Shown: positions 9,682-20,529, counted from the first letter of the stretch. The stretch: DNA of 64,000 nt from Sceloporus undulatus (GCF_019175285.1 NC_056527.1:106255006-106319005), one strand, 5' to 3'. A program made the numbers and translations. Notes: generated by a model not told the origin, from the sequence alone.

Positions 9682-10215
9682 CTCAGGCAGGGCACAGCAG
9701 AATACAATATCTGCAGCTTGTGAACCCAGAAGTACCTTTTAGATGTCATCCAAGCTACAAATAAAATAAAATTATGCCACAGGTCAATACCGAAAAACCA
9801 TCCCCTCCCCAGATAAAGAAGTAACCTGTCCATATTTGTGTGCAAAACTCAAGGATTCAAATCAGTCACTCAAAAATCCCCAAAGTAGATTGATATGCAT
9901 GTCTACTTAGAAATACCCAAAGGAGATTGATATGCATGCCTGCCTGAATTAAATTGCAGTTTGCTACCATATAAAAATATGCGTCACTTTCCAGAAGAGT
10001 AGCTGTGGAATGCAACCCATTTATTATGACATCATTTTTCAGGAACTAGAGTCCATCAGGTGTATGTGTTATCATTCAAAGTTGACAGGGATATATGGAC
10101 ATTCCTGAGGGATAGGAGGTAGAATTGCAAGCAGACAGTTTACATCTTATTTTCTTTTGTCTCTGTCTTTATTTCCTTGTTTTTATGATAAGACTGACAT
10201 CAAGTTTTGCATCAA
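9682..10215. other. Intergenic, nothing recognised
   Basis: It includes a short duplication 'aaag(t/g)agattgatatgcatg' at about 9884-9902 and 9910-9936. No gene was seen. Confidence 0.45.
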
Positions 10216-10218
10216 GTT

Positions 10219-10455
10219 GTCTTTGTTGATGGTGGTGCCTTCAAGTTGTTTTCGACTTATAAAGACCCTAAGGCATTCGCTTATCAAGGAGGTTTCTTGA
10301 CAAGTTTCTTCATATGGGATTTGCCATTGCTATCCTCTGAAGCTGAGAGAGTGTGACATGCCCAAGATCACCCAATGGGTTTCCATGGCCAAGCCAGGAT
10401 TTGAACTCTAGTCTCTCTCAGTGTTATAGTCCAACATTCAAACCATTATCTATTC
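10219..10455 (-). mobile_element. Sauria-type SINE
   Basis: It is full length in minus orientation: tail complement 'gtgccttcaagttgttttcg', body 'gctgagagagtgtgacatgc', head complement 'tatagtccaacattcaaacc'. Confidence 0.85.
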
Positions 10456-10684
10456 TTTAAAAAAAAACCTTGAATCATTCCAGATTGGCCAGGGTCTTCC
10501 AAATGTACAGGTATATCTCAGTTAATGAAGCAGATTGGTTCCTGAAATTTACTTCTTTAATTTAAAATTCTGTACCAATGGTAGAAATAACATGGCTAGA
10601 ATAAGAATAAGTTCCTGGACCACAAAAACATGTTTCAGAAAAATTATCCAAAACTAGCACTATGCACATGTGAAAGTAAATAAC

Positions 10685-10912
10685 TGCAGCCCTTTCAAAC
10701 TGCACAATTACAACACTGTGATTTTACTTCAACTGCCGTGCCAATATCCTATGGACTCCTGGAATTTGTAGTTTGGTGAGGCACTAAAGCCCTCCAGTTT
10801 CAAATTCTACGTGCTTCTCCCTAAACTGCAGAGCCAAGGATTCCATAGGATGTTGTCATGGAATTTAAAGCAGAATCATTGCAGTACAATTTTGCAGTGA
10901 AAAAGGGCCCCA
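10685..10912. mobile_element. MITE related to family A (diverged)
   Basis: It begins 'gccctttcaaactgcacaat' and ends with an imperfect complement (cagtacaattttgcagtgaa). The interior is 'tggaatttgtagtttggtga'. A similar element is at 34,030-34,215. Confidence 0.55.
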
Positions 10913-11172
10913 GCTCAAATAATCATGCATACATAAGCTTCTCTAGAGACTACTTAAACACTTCTTCCAAAATGCATCCAGGGGTTTCTTTTTTCCTTTC
11001 ACCACTGTCTTTTTAAATCACCTAAATAGATCAGATAGATTTTTTCAATATGTTGGCATAGCGGCTGGGTCAGGCTTTTCTGTTTTCTATTTTCTCTCTG
11101 TTTTGCTGTTCATACATGCTCAGTTAGGGATTCTGAAGGTAACTGAACAGGGACTGCAGTCAAGAAATCAGA

Positions 11173-11599
11173 AGATGTCTAAGAATGGGGAGGGCGGCTA
11201 TGAAAGAATCAGAAAAGATCCTAAAGAGCAAAGATATACAACTGAGTGGGAAAGCTAGGATCATACATGCCATTGTATTCCCTATCACCATCTATGGATG
11301 CGAGAGCTGGACAGTGAAAAAAGCAAATAGGAAGAAAATCAATTCATTTGAGATGTGGTGCTGGAGGAGAGTGCTGAGGATACCATGGACAGCCAAAAAG
11401 ACAAGACAAATGGGTCCTAGATCAAGCCAGAAATCTCCCTGGAAGCCAAGATGGCTAAACTGAGGATGTTGTACTTTGGTCACATCATGAGAAGGCACAA
11501 CTCATAATGCTAGGAAAGGTGGAGTTAAGTAGAAGGGAAGAAAGGCCACATCCTAGATGGATAAAGAGCAAGGCACAGACTTGAATTTGCAGGACCTAA
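11173..11599 (+). mobile_element. BovB/RTE LINE, upstream part of a split copy
   Basis: Translation gives 'KILKSKDIQLSGKARIIHAI', 'YGCESWTVKKANRKKINSFE' and 'MWCWRRVLRIPWTAKK', the BovB reverse-transcriptase thumb and C-terminal region. The frame is then lost but continues in another frame through 'MLYFGHIMRRHNS'-like sequence. It stops at 'gcaggacctaa', where a 768 bp element is inserted. The remainder is at 12,368-12,472. It is non-functional and 5' truncated. Confidence 0.8.
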
Positions 11600-11675
11600 T
11601 TTATATTTATGAATTATATTTATTTGTATCCTGCTCTTTTCCCAGGACTGGGACTCAGAGCAGCTTCACAGCATT

Positions 11676-11696
11676 ATAATAATAATAATAATAATA

Positions 11697-11735
<39 letters not shown>
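11676..11735. repeat. (AAT)n/(ATT)n self-complementary microsatellite
   Basis: A run of AAT units passes directly into ATT units, so the tract can fold on itself. It lies at the SINE tail. Confidence 0.85.
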
Positions 11736-11959
11736 TTTATTTATATACCGCTATTCCAGAGATCATAGCGGTGAACAGCAAGTAAGCTGCAAGTAAGCTA
11801 ATTAGCCCCCAACAGTCTGGGTACTCATTTTAGCGACCTCGGAAGGATGCAAGCCTGAGTCAAGCTTGGGCCCTTTTTGCTGGTCTTGAACTCGCAACCT
11901 TGTGGTCTTGAGTAAATGGCTGCAGTACAGGCATTTAACCACTGCACCACCAGGGCTCC
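11733..11959 (-). mobile_element. tRNA-headed SINE, second family (GGAGCCCTGGTGG head)
   Basis: The minus strand starts GGAGCCCTGGTGGTGCAGTG and contains 'gcgagttcaagacc' (box B-like). It continues with 'ttgactcaggcttgcatcct', 'gagtacccagactgttgggg' and 'agcggtatataaa'. This family is distinct from the Sauria-type SINEs. It is nested in the LINE-like element at 11,600-12,367. Confidence 0.75.
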
Positions 11960-12367
11960 TTAAAAACAGTACAATTAAAAACATAAACATAAAATTAAAT
12001 AAAATAAATAAATAATAATATTAAGTACATCACAAAGGAATTAAATTATTACAGTATTAAAACAGATAAGTTATTAAAAGAATAAAATATATTTTTAAAA
12101 GATAAAATAAGAGCGGGAAAAACTAACAAATTTTTTAAATGGTCCAACATCCCAGCCTGTCCTTATAGCAATTCCTTAAACGTCTGTGTGAAAAGGTAGG
12201 TCTTCACCTGCCAGCGGAAGGCCTTCAAGGAGGGAGCCATTCTGATCTCCCTTGGCAGGGAGATCCAGAGTCTAGGGGCAGCCACCGAGAAGGCCCTCCT
12301 TCGCGTCCCTAAGAACCATGTTTGTGATGGTGTTGGGACAGAGAGAAGGGCTTCTCCAGAGGATCTC

Positions 12368-12472
12368 AGGACCTAAGCAAAACAGTGGAAGATAGGGAAA
12401 CTTGGAGATATCTCATCCACAGGGTTGCCATGAATCGAAATAGACTTGAGGGCAGTTAACAACAACAACAAA
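12368..12472 (+). mobile_element. BovB/RTE LINE, 3' end of the split copy
   Basis: 'gacctaagcaaaacagtgga' encodes the 'LSKTVEDRETWRYLIHRVAM' C-terminus. It is followed by the tail 'gacttgagggcagttaacaa' and AAC repeats, the usual BovB end. Confidence 0.8.
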
Positions 12473-12474
12473 AA

Positions 12475-13733
12475 TCATTTACCGGATCAAACTTTATTGC
12501 ATTGTTTACGACAGACATGCTGGAATCCAACACTGAAAGTCTGTAATCCTCCAGCCCTCTTTTACCATCCTCCCAGTTCTGATGTTGCTAAAAAAACTTA
12601 AAGGCAGACAGAGGAAAAGGCAGCCAAGTGGGTATAAAAAGACTGTAAAAAGGAGCTTCTGCATTAAAGGCTTTGTTAAGTGAAGTACACAGCAAGAGGG
12701 TTTTTTTAAAAAGTCTTTTAAAGATTAAGGCATAACTAAGGCTTGCAGGGTTAGACCAAAGTTCATCCAGTCTGCTACATACTTTGCAATAATCCCCAAA
12801 AAGCACCAGGATGTTCAGCAGTAAGTAACAGGTCAATGTGGTTTACCACAATCTGTATCACCTGCTCACCCTTTTTCCCTTTCGCCTTGAGCAGACATCA
12901 TACTCTCTTGGGGCAGCTGTCTTAACTCAAGATAGCATTCCAGTCATAAAAATGCTTCTTCTTCTTCTTTATTTTTTACTGTTTCACAATCCATTAGCAG
13001 CTCTCTCGGAAATTACTTTTGAATGATTCATCCTCGAAAGAGAGGCAACCACCCTCTTAGCTCATGGCCGGACCATCCTCACCCCACCTCTCCAGGGACC
13101 AAGAACCAATCCTTTCTGTTAAGCCATATATTTACCAAACAGGACAGGAGCCTGGGAAGGGGAAACAAATTACAAGGAAAAAAGTGGGAGCCAGACAGAC
13201 TGCACAATACTGTGCACTGTGCTAGGCATGGAACTGAGAGACACACACACACACAGAGAGAGAGACTTCTGCATTTTCAGGCTCTTTAGCATCACTTAGT
13301 ATTGCAAGATCAAGTCTTGAAAGTTACTCTGAAGTTTGTGGTTTAACCAAGACCAGTCACACCTCTTCACAATAGGCGTATCAACCCCAACCCCCATTTG
13401 CTGATTTAAAAAGTAGATAAAGCTATCAACAGAAAATGTGACACATCATGCAGAGCTCTGCCCTGTCTGTGTGCCATGCTAGCAGTTGTAAGCACAGAAA
13501 AATGCTGCACTGATTAAAGCAAAAGAAAGTGTGCAGGATAAATTACGAAAATCGATCACGTTCGGACAAAGGTGCTCATTTGGCTCAGACCCGCTGACTT
13601 TTTGCAAAGGTTTCTTTGAACCTAAGATCTGAAAATTCTGGGATTTGGGCCAAGTAATGATGTCACTTTTATCAACAGCTTCCCGACTATATATATGTAT
13701 ATATATATATGTGCGTATGTGTATATGTATAAT
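12475..13733. other. Intergenic, nothing recognised
   Basis: It includes an (AC)n/(AG)n run at 13,242-13,265. Reading frames of up to 88 codons lack domains. Confidence 0.45.
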
Positions 13734-13956
13734 CAGTGTAGTGTATTGGTTTGAACATTGGACTCCGCAAACCAGGGTTCGAATCTCAGCTCAGCCATAT
13801 CACCCCACTGGGTGACCTTGGGCAAGTCAGACTCTCTCAGCCTCAGAAGATGGTAATGGCAACCCCCCCCGAAGAAACATCTAAACAAAAACCCATGATA
13901 GGGGTTACTTTAGGATCACCATAAATCAGAAACAACTTGAAGGCATACAACAACAA
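13734..13956 (+). mobile_element. Sauria-type SINE
   Basis: The head 'gtgtattggtttgaacattg', box-B-like 'ggttcgaatctc', body 'gggtgaccttgggcaagtca' and tail 'cttgaaggcatacaacaaca' are all present. Confidence 0.85.
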
Positions 13957-14055
13957 ATGCATATACATGTGGGTATATATGTGTGTATATATAATACACA
14001 TACATACATACATACTGTTAGAGGATCCAACATATAACACAGAGAGAGAGAGAGT
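13957..14055. repeat. AT/GT/AC and GA microsatellite patch
   Basis: Mixed 'tatatgtgtgtatatata', 'acatacatacatac' and 'agagagagagag' runs lie between two opposed SINEs. A TA/TG run also lies at 13,687-13,730. Confidence 0.7.
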
Positions 14056-14067
14056 CCAAATTTGGTT

Positions 14068-14180
14068 TTCTGGGCTGAGAGTGTGTGACTCGCCCAAGAT
14101 CACCTAGTGGGTTTCCATGGCCAAGCAGGGAATCGAACCCTGATCTCCAGAGATGTAGTCCAACACTGAAGCCACTACTA
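14068..14180 (-). mobile_element. Sauria-type SINE, 5' part
   Basis: The plus strand shows 'gctgagagtgtgtgactcgc', 'gggaatcgaaccctgatctc' and 'tagtccaacactgaagccac', the complement of body and head. The tail is missing. Confidence 0.75.
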
Positions 14181-15006
14181 TCCAAAAACATGAGATTTAA
14201 TAAGCAAAAGCTGCTGGCTGTTGTTAGGAGGAAAAAAGTCATCTTATATAATTGTACAGTTTCCAGAACAAAAATAACCTTTTTAAAAGGTCAGACTTCT
14301 TAAGCACCATTAAAAGAAAGCAAAAAGCAGAGGTAACTGTGTTGGCTATAAGAAGTATTCCAGGACCTGTATTAGTATACCGTAATACTGTACCTTCACT
14401 AGAACACAAAAATATGTGCCCAGAAGGATAGGAAAATGTGTACAAACTTTCAAGATCTGCAGATCTGTTCATGAAACAAGATTATAAAAGGCAGGTAGTT
14501 TTTTTGTCTGTTGTCTGAATATTGTCCCAGGATGATATAAAGGAGACAAGGTTAATAGGAAACTTTGTGGTTTTAACTTTTACTTAAAGTAACCTTGAGG
14601 CATGCCGGAAGGAAGGAAGACAAGAAACGGCGATCTTCCATTTGTGGAAAATATCAAATCCAGCTGTACACTCAGAACTATCTCCAACTCTTTTCCTCAA
14701 TCTGTGATTCATCAGGTGTGGAAAGACTAAAATGAAAAAGATGTACACTCATTATTGCTTCACTGGGCTGAAATGAAATTTGTAGGGTCATTGGAGATGA
14801 CTCCTGGTAATTTCATCCTCAAAGACACAACTGTCTACCAGTTTCGGACTTACACCGAGAGTACACTGAGAGGCTTTGTTGTTGCCTGAGTCCAGATATT
14901 GTCCTCTTCCATTTTCTACCCTCCCATGTTCTCCCAACATTTTAAAAATATTTCTACTTGAAATGGTAGTTTCCTACCTGAAGGATGTTTCTCTAAAACA
15001 TTTATC

Positions 15007-15045
<39 letters not shown>

Positions 15046-15083
15046 TAGTCTACTGTTCTTAGAGTCCAGAGTGCAAAACTGTG
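14181..15083. other. Intergenic, one microsatellite
   Basis: A (CA)n tract lies at 15,007-15,041. Otherwise there is no repeat or gene that I recognise. Confidence 0.5.
15007..15041. repeat. (CA)n microsatellite
   Basis: About 17 CA units. Confidence 0.95.
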
Positions 15084-15238
15084 GATGCTGCCACACTGCA
15101 GAATTAATACAGTTTCACACTGCTTTAACTGCCATATTGGTGTCCCAACAAACTACAATTCCCAGAATTCCATAGCCTTGAGCCATGGCAGTTAAACTGG
15201 TGTCAAACTGGATTATTTCTGCAGTGTGAATGCAGCCT
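15084..15238. mobile_element. Family A MITE (slightly shortened)
   Basis: It begins 'ccacactgcagaattaatac' and ends 'attatttctgcagtgtgaat', with 'ctacaattcccagaattcca' in the middle. Confidence 0.75.
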
Positions 15239-15239
15239 G

Positions 15240-16530
15240 GGTCATGTCTGCCCTGAATTATAAGACCTGAGCAGGCCAGTTGATGACCATGGCTATTGGA
15301 GATCTCTAGTTCATAGATTCACCATAAGGTCAGAGTCAATGGAAAAGAACAACGATCTCTATTCTGCTGGCTACAAAATGATTGAAAATATTTTTCATAC
15401 TCTCCATTATTTTAAAGCAGGAAACAAGAAGGTGCTTCTTCTAACCTAACACCTTTCTTCCCATGCTAAACTATCTTTCTGCAAATCCTAGTCTGTATCT
15501 CTCTGTCGCTATATGTAGTTGTAGACTCCCTACTGTCTGGTTGTGTGTTATATCTATTTATTTTGCAATAGCCTGTCCTTCTCTGATGTACAAGCCAAGA
15601 ATCATAGAAGTTTAAAAGCCAAAGATTTAAAGGCCAAGAAAGTGACTGTTCTTTAGGACAGAGACATCAGAGGAAACCATAATTTTACTCTGGCAAAAAG
15701 TAGTCCTAAAAGTATCTTCACTGCTCTGCTCTCTGCTTTTCTCTTACCACACACCAGGGATATTAATATTCAACTATTTCAGCCTCAGAAATGCGGGTGA
15801 ATAATTTCCACTGTTTTCTTCCCACTATAAAGAAAATTAATATTTATATGCCATTCTGTCCTAGTATTGACACATCCTGAAGTGTTTGGGGAAATTATTT
15901 TGTATTGAAAAAAATGTGAGGTTTTGAGTGAGAGGCATGGGTATTTGCACACACAAAAATGTTATTTCCAGACAGCCATGTGTATGTGTTTTTTATGCAA
16001 GATTGCTGTTTTCCACACAAAACCCCAGCAATCTCACCCAACAAAAATCTTGCACAGATAACAATTATCTTGCACTACAAAACTTTGTGCCTAATTTTTT
16101 GTGCAGGATTGCTGGATTTTGCACAAGATTTTTTGTGTGCAAGATTTTAAACAGACTCTACCATCTCATGCAAAATTCTCCTTCTCATGCAAAAAGGAAA
16201 AAAAAAACAAGTATTTTCTGCCCAGAATAATTCTCCAAAACACTTCCAGATGTGGGAATATGGGAAGAACACTGCGCAAAATTCTCATCACTGTACTGTT
16301 CTTCCCAACTAGATTTTCCAAGTGCCAGGAAACCAATTTTTCAGTCAGGAAAAGAAGAACAGCCAATATTCTTTCCATCCCTATCACACCAACATACATA
16401 CAAACACAAACTCCATTAAGGGTAGAATAACTGCATCTTTCAATTGGCTGCACCAGGATCCATCCATCTGGTAGCACCTAGATGAGGCCCATTAGTAGAG
16501 TGTTTCTAAGAAACAGATTTAAAAATTATT
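15240..16530. other. Intergenic, one unusual block
   Basis: From 15,990 to 16,200 there is an irregular series of 'ttgcac' and 'gcaagatt' or 'gcaggatt' repeats (for example 'cttgcactacaaaactttgtg', 'tgcaggattgctggattttgc'). It looks like a degenerate short tandem repeat. No gene is visible. Confidence 0.45.
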
Positions 16531-16568
16531 GTGAAGTCAAAAGACTTTCATGGCCGGCATCCAATATA

Positions 16569-16608
16569 TACATCAACAAGCAATTTGAAGGCACACTCAC
16601 ACTGATTA
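16569..16608. repeat. Left arm of a perfect 40 bp inverted repeat
   Basis: It begins TACATCAACAAGCAATTTGA and its exact complement is at 16,659-16,698. The spacer is a (CA)n-rich 50 bp. Confidence 0.95.
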
Positions 16609-16610
16609 CA

Positions 16611-16647
<37 letters not shown>
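16611..16647. repeat. (CA)n then (TA)n microsatellite in the hairpin loop
   Basis: CA units followed by 'atatatat'. It forms the loop of the 40 bp inverted repeat. Confidence 0.9.
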
Positions 16648-16648
<1 letters not shown>

Positions 16649-16658
16649 TAGTGAGATT

Positions 16659-16893
16659 TAATCAGTGTGAGTGTGCCTTCAAATTGCTTGTTGATGTAAT
16701 GACAACTGCATGAATTTTTCTGGGTTTTCCTAGACAAGGAACACTCAGAGGCGGTTTTGCCAATCCATTCCTCTGAAATATAACCTACAGCACCTGGTAT
16801 TCATTGACAGTCTCCCATCCAAGTGCTAACCATGGCTTACCCTGCTTACCTCCCAAAATCAGAAAGGGTGTGGTGCTTTCAGAATATTTAGGA
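16659..16893 (-). mobile_element. 5S rRNA-derived SINE
   Basis: The minus strand shows a diverged 5S-like head (from complement of 'tctcccatccaagtgctaac', the box C area), then 'cagaggaatggattggcaaa'. The tail is 'caatttgaaggcacactcac'. The first 40 bp of its tail form the right arm of the inverted repeat above. Confidence 0.7.
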
Positions 16894-17034
16894 CATGGTT
16901 TAACATGGCATGTATAAAATTTCAAAATTGGGTAGAACCCACTCATTCCTGTTTCCCATTCCTGCTTTCAGGCACTGGCTAACAACCAGTGTTGGTAACT
17001 GGTCAGTTTCAGAAGGCCCAATTTGCAGACATGG

Positions 17035-17330
17035 GAGTTTATCACCTGAATATCCTGTAAATATCCCAGAAAAATCGCGTAATTATGCAAAACAATTTCA
17101 CACAGTGTTGCACAAAACCTGCCGTGAAAATGGTCACAAAAAAGCATTAATGCGCATCTTTTTACTATCAGGATTTCAGTGACAATGCATTTCCGGTATC
17201 ACTTTATTTGCTCAATTGAATGTGATAATCATTCACACAATTACTCGCCATTTTTGCTTTATTTGTGGGATGCTTTAAATGTGCTTTAATCTCTCATTAA
17301 TGCCAAAATTAGCCTCAGTGTGATAAACAT
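17035..17330. mobile_element. MITE, family T (GAGTTTATCAC ends)
   Basis: It starts GAGTTTATCACCTG and ends AGTGTGATAAACATC, imperfect inverted ends. Internal 'aattatgcaaaacaatt' and 'gtgataatcattcacacaat' fit the other members at 20,530-21,155 and 32,985-33,312. It directly abuts a Tigger-like MITE. Confidence 0.55.
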
Positions 17331-17332
17331 CA

Positions 17333-17556
17333 TACAGTGGGCCCTTGTTATTTGCTGGGGTTTGGTTCAGGACTCCCATGGATACCAAAATCTGTAGGTG
17401 CTCAAGTCCCATTAAATACAATAGCATAGACAAATTGTGTCCCTTATATGAAATGGCCAAAATCAAGGTGTGCTATTTGAAATGTATACCTATTTTCAAG
17501 CCATAGATGCTTGAATCTGTGGATAAAGAATCGGTGGATATGGAGGGCCGACTCTA
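17333..17556 (+). mobile_element. Tigger-like MITE
   Basis: TACAGTGGGCCCTTGTTATT … 'atggagggccgactcta'. The interior 'ataccaaaatctgtaggtgc' and 'gtgtcccttatatgaaatgg' is typical of the family. Confidence 0.75.
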
Positions 17557-17935
17557 CCTGTGCAATGTGTCCTCTTCCCATTACTACATCTCCTGTCTTC
17601 TGAACTGATCAGGTTTGGTGCAAGGACAGCTGACCTTCATAATACAGTATATCCTCCATGGTGTAATGAGAGGATACATTTTTGCCCACAGGCTCTTTTA
17701 CATAACTTGGATGCTCGTATAATTAAAGTGCCAGAATCGAACCTAGGGAATCCATAGACTTCCAGATGTATTTGGGACCCAGTGCTTATAAGACCTCACA
17801 CCTTGAGAGCCATAGGTTTCCTACCCTTGCTGTAGATCAGGAGTAGGCAACTTCCAGGGGTTGAGATCTAAATGTCCTCTCCACTCATGACCTTGAAGGA
17901 CTCTCTCTCTCAATCTTTCTCTCCTTCTCCCAAGC

Positions 17936-18146
17936 AGCATCTGCACTGCAGAAATAATGGAGCTCGACACTGCTTTAACTGCTATGGCTCAATGCTATGG
18001 AATTCTGGAATTTGAAGTTTTGTGAAATATTTAGCCTTCTCTGGTGTCATGACAAACTACAAATCTCAGGATACCATAGGATGGAGCCATGACCGTTAAA
18101 GTGGTGTCAAACTACATTAATTCTACAGTGCGAATCCATCTCTCTA
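17936..18146. mobile_element. Family A MITE (complete)
   Basis: 'catctgcactgcagaaataa' at the left end and 'ctacattaattctacagtgc' at the right, with 'gctatggctcaatgctatgg' and its complement inside. Confidence 0.7.
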
Positions 18147-18600
18147 ACACACACGCACACACACATGGCTTTGCAGTCCTAAATCTTCCAATAATGTCTA
18201 GTTTGGGGGGGGGGGGACAAAACCAAACAAGTCCCCACTACAGACTTGAAACAGGTTTTTTTTGTGGGGGGGGGGTGTTTGGCTTGAAATGATTAGTTTT
18301 GCCATAGGGACAACCTTTTTTTTTTTTAACCTTTTCCTCCATTATATTTCAGGACAGAGGGCCATGAGCTGCAAATTTTTCTTGGGACCACATGTGGCTA
18401 ATGGGCCTAATTTTGTTCACTGCCTCCAAACTAGATAATAGGTGCAAACTGTCTAATACTAACGTTTGTTTGTTTGTTTGTTTGTTTGTTTTAATATGCC
18501 GCCTTTCTCCCAGAGTGGCACCCAGGGTGACTCACAGATAAAATGGGTTAAAAACTTAGCAATGCAATTTTAAAAATAATTAAAATCATTTCATTCCAAC
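18147..18600. other. Intergenic with homopolymer runs
   Basis: Runs of G (18,205 and 18,267) and T (18,317) are present, plus a (GTTT)n array at 18,465-18,491 that begins a LINE-type 3' end (gccgcctttctcccagagtg). No gene is visible. Confidence 0.45.
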
Positions 18601-18715
18601 AGTATAAAAATATAGTTTTTGGTGGGTTTTCCAGGCTATGTGGCCATGTTCTAGAAGTGTTTATTTCTAACATTTCGCCAGCATCTATGGCTGGCATCTT
18701 CAGAGCATAAAATTG
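18601..18715 (+). mobile_element. Interspersed repeat 'ggctatgtggccatgttcta'
   Basis: Contains 'ccaggctatgtggccatgtt', 'catttcgccagcatctatgg' and 'ctggcatcttcagag'. I know this as a common squamate repeat but cannot assign its class. The fragment 'ctttcatggccggcatcc' at 16,545 is its usual head. Confidence 0.45.
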
Positions 18716-18834
18716 TGTTTAAAAAAAATGTAAAAGTTAAAAACATAAACAAACACAGCAAACGCCCCTATAAGAAACCTCCCTGAGTATGAATTGCATA
18801 TTAAAAGCCTTTGTGAATTTATATATGGCATACA

Positions 18835-20115
18835 CCATATATATTCCTCAAAAATACAAATTCCTCAAAACAATCATCCTGCTACATGAAGGCCAGCAAG
18901 GTCAAGTCAGATATGGCGACGCTCTCTCGGAGCCCTTTCTAATAACTAATGGTGTGAAACAAGGTTGTGTTCTCGCTCCAACTCTATTTACAATCTTCTT
19001 CAGTATGATGCTCGAAAGGGCTACGGCAGATCTCAAAGAAGAAGACAGCATTTATATACGCTACCATACTGATGGTAACCTGTTTAACTTAAGCTGCCTG
19101 AGGGCCCTCACTAAGACTCTAAACTATCTAGTCTGTGAGCTGCTTTTTGCTGACAATGCTGCCCTCGTTGCCCATATGGAAGCAGCCCTGCAGCGCCTAA
19201 CATCTTGCTTTGCTACAACTGCAGAGTTCTTTGGGCTGGAAGTCAGTCTGAAGAAAACGGAAGTTCTCTACCAGCCGGCACCACAGGAAGAACACTACCA
19301 TCCCCACATCACTGTAGGCACATCTGTGCTTAAGTCCATCTAGCAGTTCACCTACCTGGGAAGCATCATCTCCTCAGATGCCAAGATTGATAAAGAGAAC
19401 GATCACAGACTGGCAAAGGCATATAGCGCATTCGGAAGGCTTCACAAAAGAGTCTGGAGTAACAAACACTTGAGGCGAAGCACAAAAATCAGTGTGTACA
19501 GAGCCATTGTACTGTCTATTCTCCTCTACGGGTCTGAAACATGGGTCACCTATCGCCAGCACCTATGACTCCTTGAACGCTTTCATCAGCGCTGTTTACG
19601 CACAATTCTAAATATACACTGGACTGACTATGTGACGAATGTTGTTGTCCTTGAGCAAGCAGGGATCACCAGCATTGAGGCCATGCTATTGAGGACGCAG
19701 CTGCACAGGGCAGGATACGTTTCTAGAATGAAGGACCATCGCCTCCCAAAAATAGCATTCTACGGTGAACTCGCCATGGGTCAGCGTAAGAGGGGCGCCC
19801 CAAAGAAGAGATACAAGGACTCCCTGAAACAACATCTCAGGTTTGGCCAAATTGATCACCAACAATGGTCTGCCCTGGCCTCGCATTGGGAGGCATGGAG
19901 ACACACTATCCACGATGCTGCATTTTTTCAAAAGCTCACAACGAACGAGTCTCAAAGAGAAACGACAATGCAGAAAGAACTGTAACCCGGAAACATCACC
20001 CAAGGAGACTTTCCGCTGTGCATTCTGCAACTGGACCTGTTTGTCCCAGATTGGCCTTTTTAGTCACCAATGCGCTTGTACAAAGCGTGGGATGCGTCCT
20101 TCCTGAATCTTCGTT
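18835..20115 (+). pseudogene. LINE reverse transcriptase remnant with C-terminal Cys-rich motif
   Basis: The reading frame starts inside the fingers region ('LKTIILLHEGQQGQVRYGD') and runs through 'GVKQGCVLAPTLF' and the catalytic box. The box reads 'LLFADNAALVAH' where FADD is expected, so an active-site Asp is lost. It continues through 'FTYLGSIISSD', 'SILLYGSETW' and 'RKRGAPKKRYKD'. In another frame the end carries 'CAFCNWTC…GLFSHQ', a CCHC-like finger also seen at the C-terminus of full-length relatives. In-frame stops follow 'GTSVLKSI' and 'TYRQHL'. The N-terminal endonuclease is absent. It is a plain non-LTR retrotransposon, 5' truncated and dead. The clade is not assigned, but it is not BovB. 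Confidence 0.75.
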
Positions 20116-20132
20116 CGTGAAGCAAAGCCAGA

Positions 20133-20150
20133 GAGAGAGAGAGAGAGAGA
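20133..20150. repeat. (GA)n tract at LINE 3' end
   Basis: A short 'gagagagagaga' run just downstream of the LINE remnant. Confidence 0.8.
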
Positions 20151-20154
20151 TTTG

Positions 20155-20282
20155 CCTGCTGGCGAAAGGAAAGCAGGGCGGGGGCCAGCCTAGCCTTCTT
20201 TGGAAAGGAGTTCCAGATGGTGGGAGTAGCCACCAAGAAGGCTTTCTCTCCTGTCCCCAAGTGAGCCTGTGATGGTCATGAC
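20155..20282 (+). mobile_element. LINE-like 3' repeat, left part
   Basis: 'ggagttccagatggtgggag' and 'tagccaccaagaaggctttc' match the GC-rich block inside 11,600-12,367. The copy is split by the hAT-like element at 20,283-20,511 and by a family T MITE, and resumes near 21,160. Confidence 0.5.
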
Positions 20283-20511
20283 CAGTGGCATCACTGGGGT
20301 TGGTGTCACCTGGTGCTGGGCAGTGGGGCGAACTGCCTTTCTTACCCCTGTCTGGCCAGACCATTCTCCAAGCCTTTAGAGACCCATGTTTCTGCTGCTG
20401 TGCGGGACTTCGAAGGCCCTTTCTCGCTTGCCCAGTAGTCATGCCAGTTCTTCCAGGTATACCTCCCTACTGGGTGATATTCCTCTCCCGCACCTCCTTA
20501 TGATGCCACTG
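20283..20511. mobile_element. Non-autonomous hAT-like element, family H, short copy
   Basis: It starts CAGTGGCATCACTGGGGT and ends with complement-matching 'gatgccactg'. The flanks are 'gtcatgac' (20,275-20,282) and 'gtcatggg' (20,512-20,519), an imperfect 8 bp target duplication. At 229 bp it keeps the ends (ggtgtcacctggtgc) but lacks the AT-rich core of the longer copies. Confidence 0.7.
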
Positions 20512-20529
20512 GTCATGGGATGGAGGACA

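Larger units (their letters stand above)
11600..12367 (-). mobile_element. LINE-like 3' end inserted in the BovB copy
   Basis: It is bounded by the perfect 9 bp direct repeat AGGACCTAA (11591-11599 and 12368-12376). On the minus strand it runs from a GC-rich block (complement of 'gggcagccaccgagaaggcc') to an AT-rich end near 'tatttgtatcctgctctttt', the usual look of a LINE 3' UTR. It contains the AAT microsatellite and a tRNA-headed SINE. Its family is not named with certainty; L2- or CR1-like elements have such ends. Related sequence sits at 20,155-20,280 and 21,160-21,300. Confidence 0.6.
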
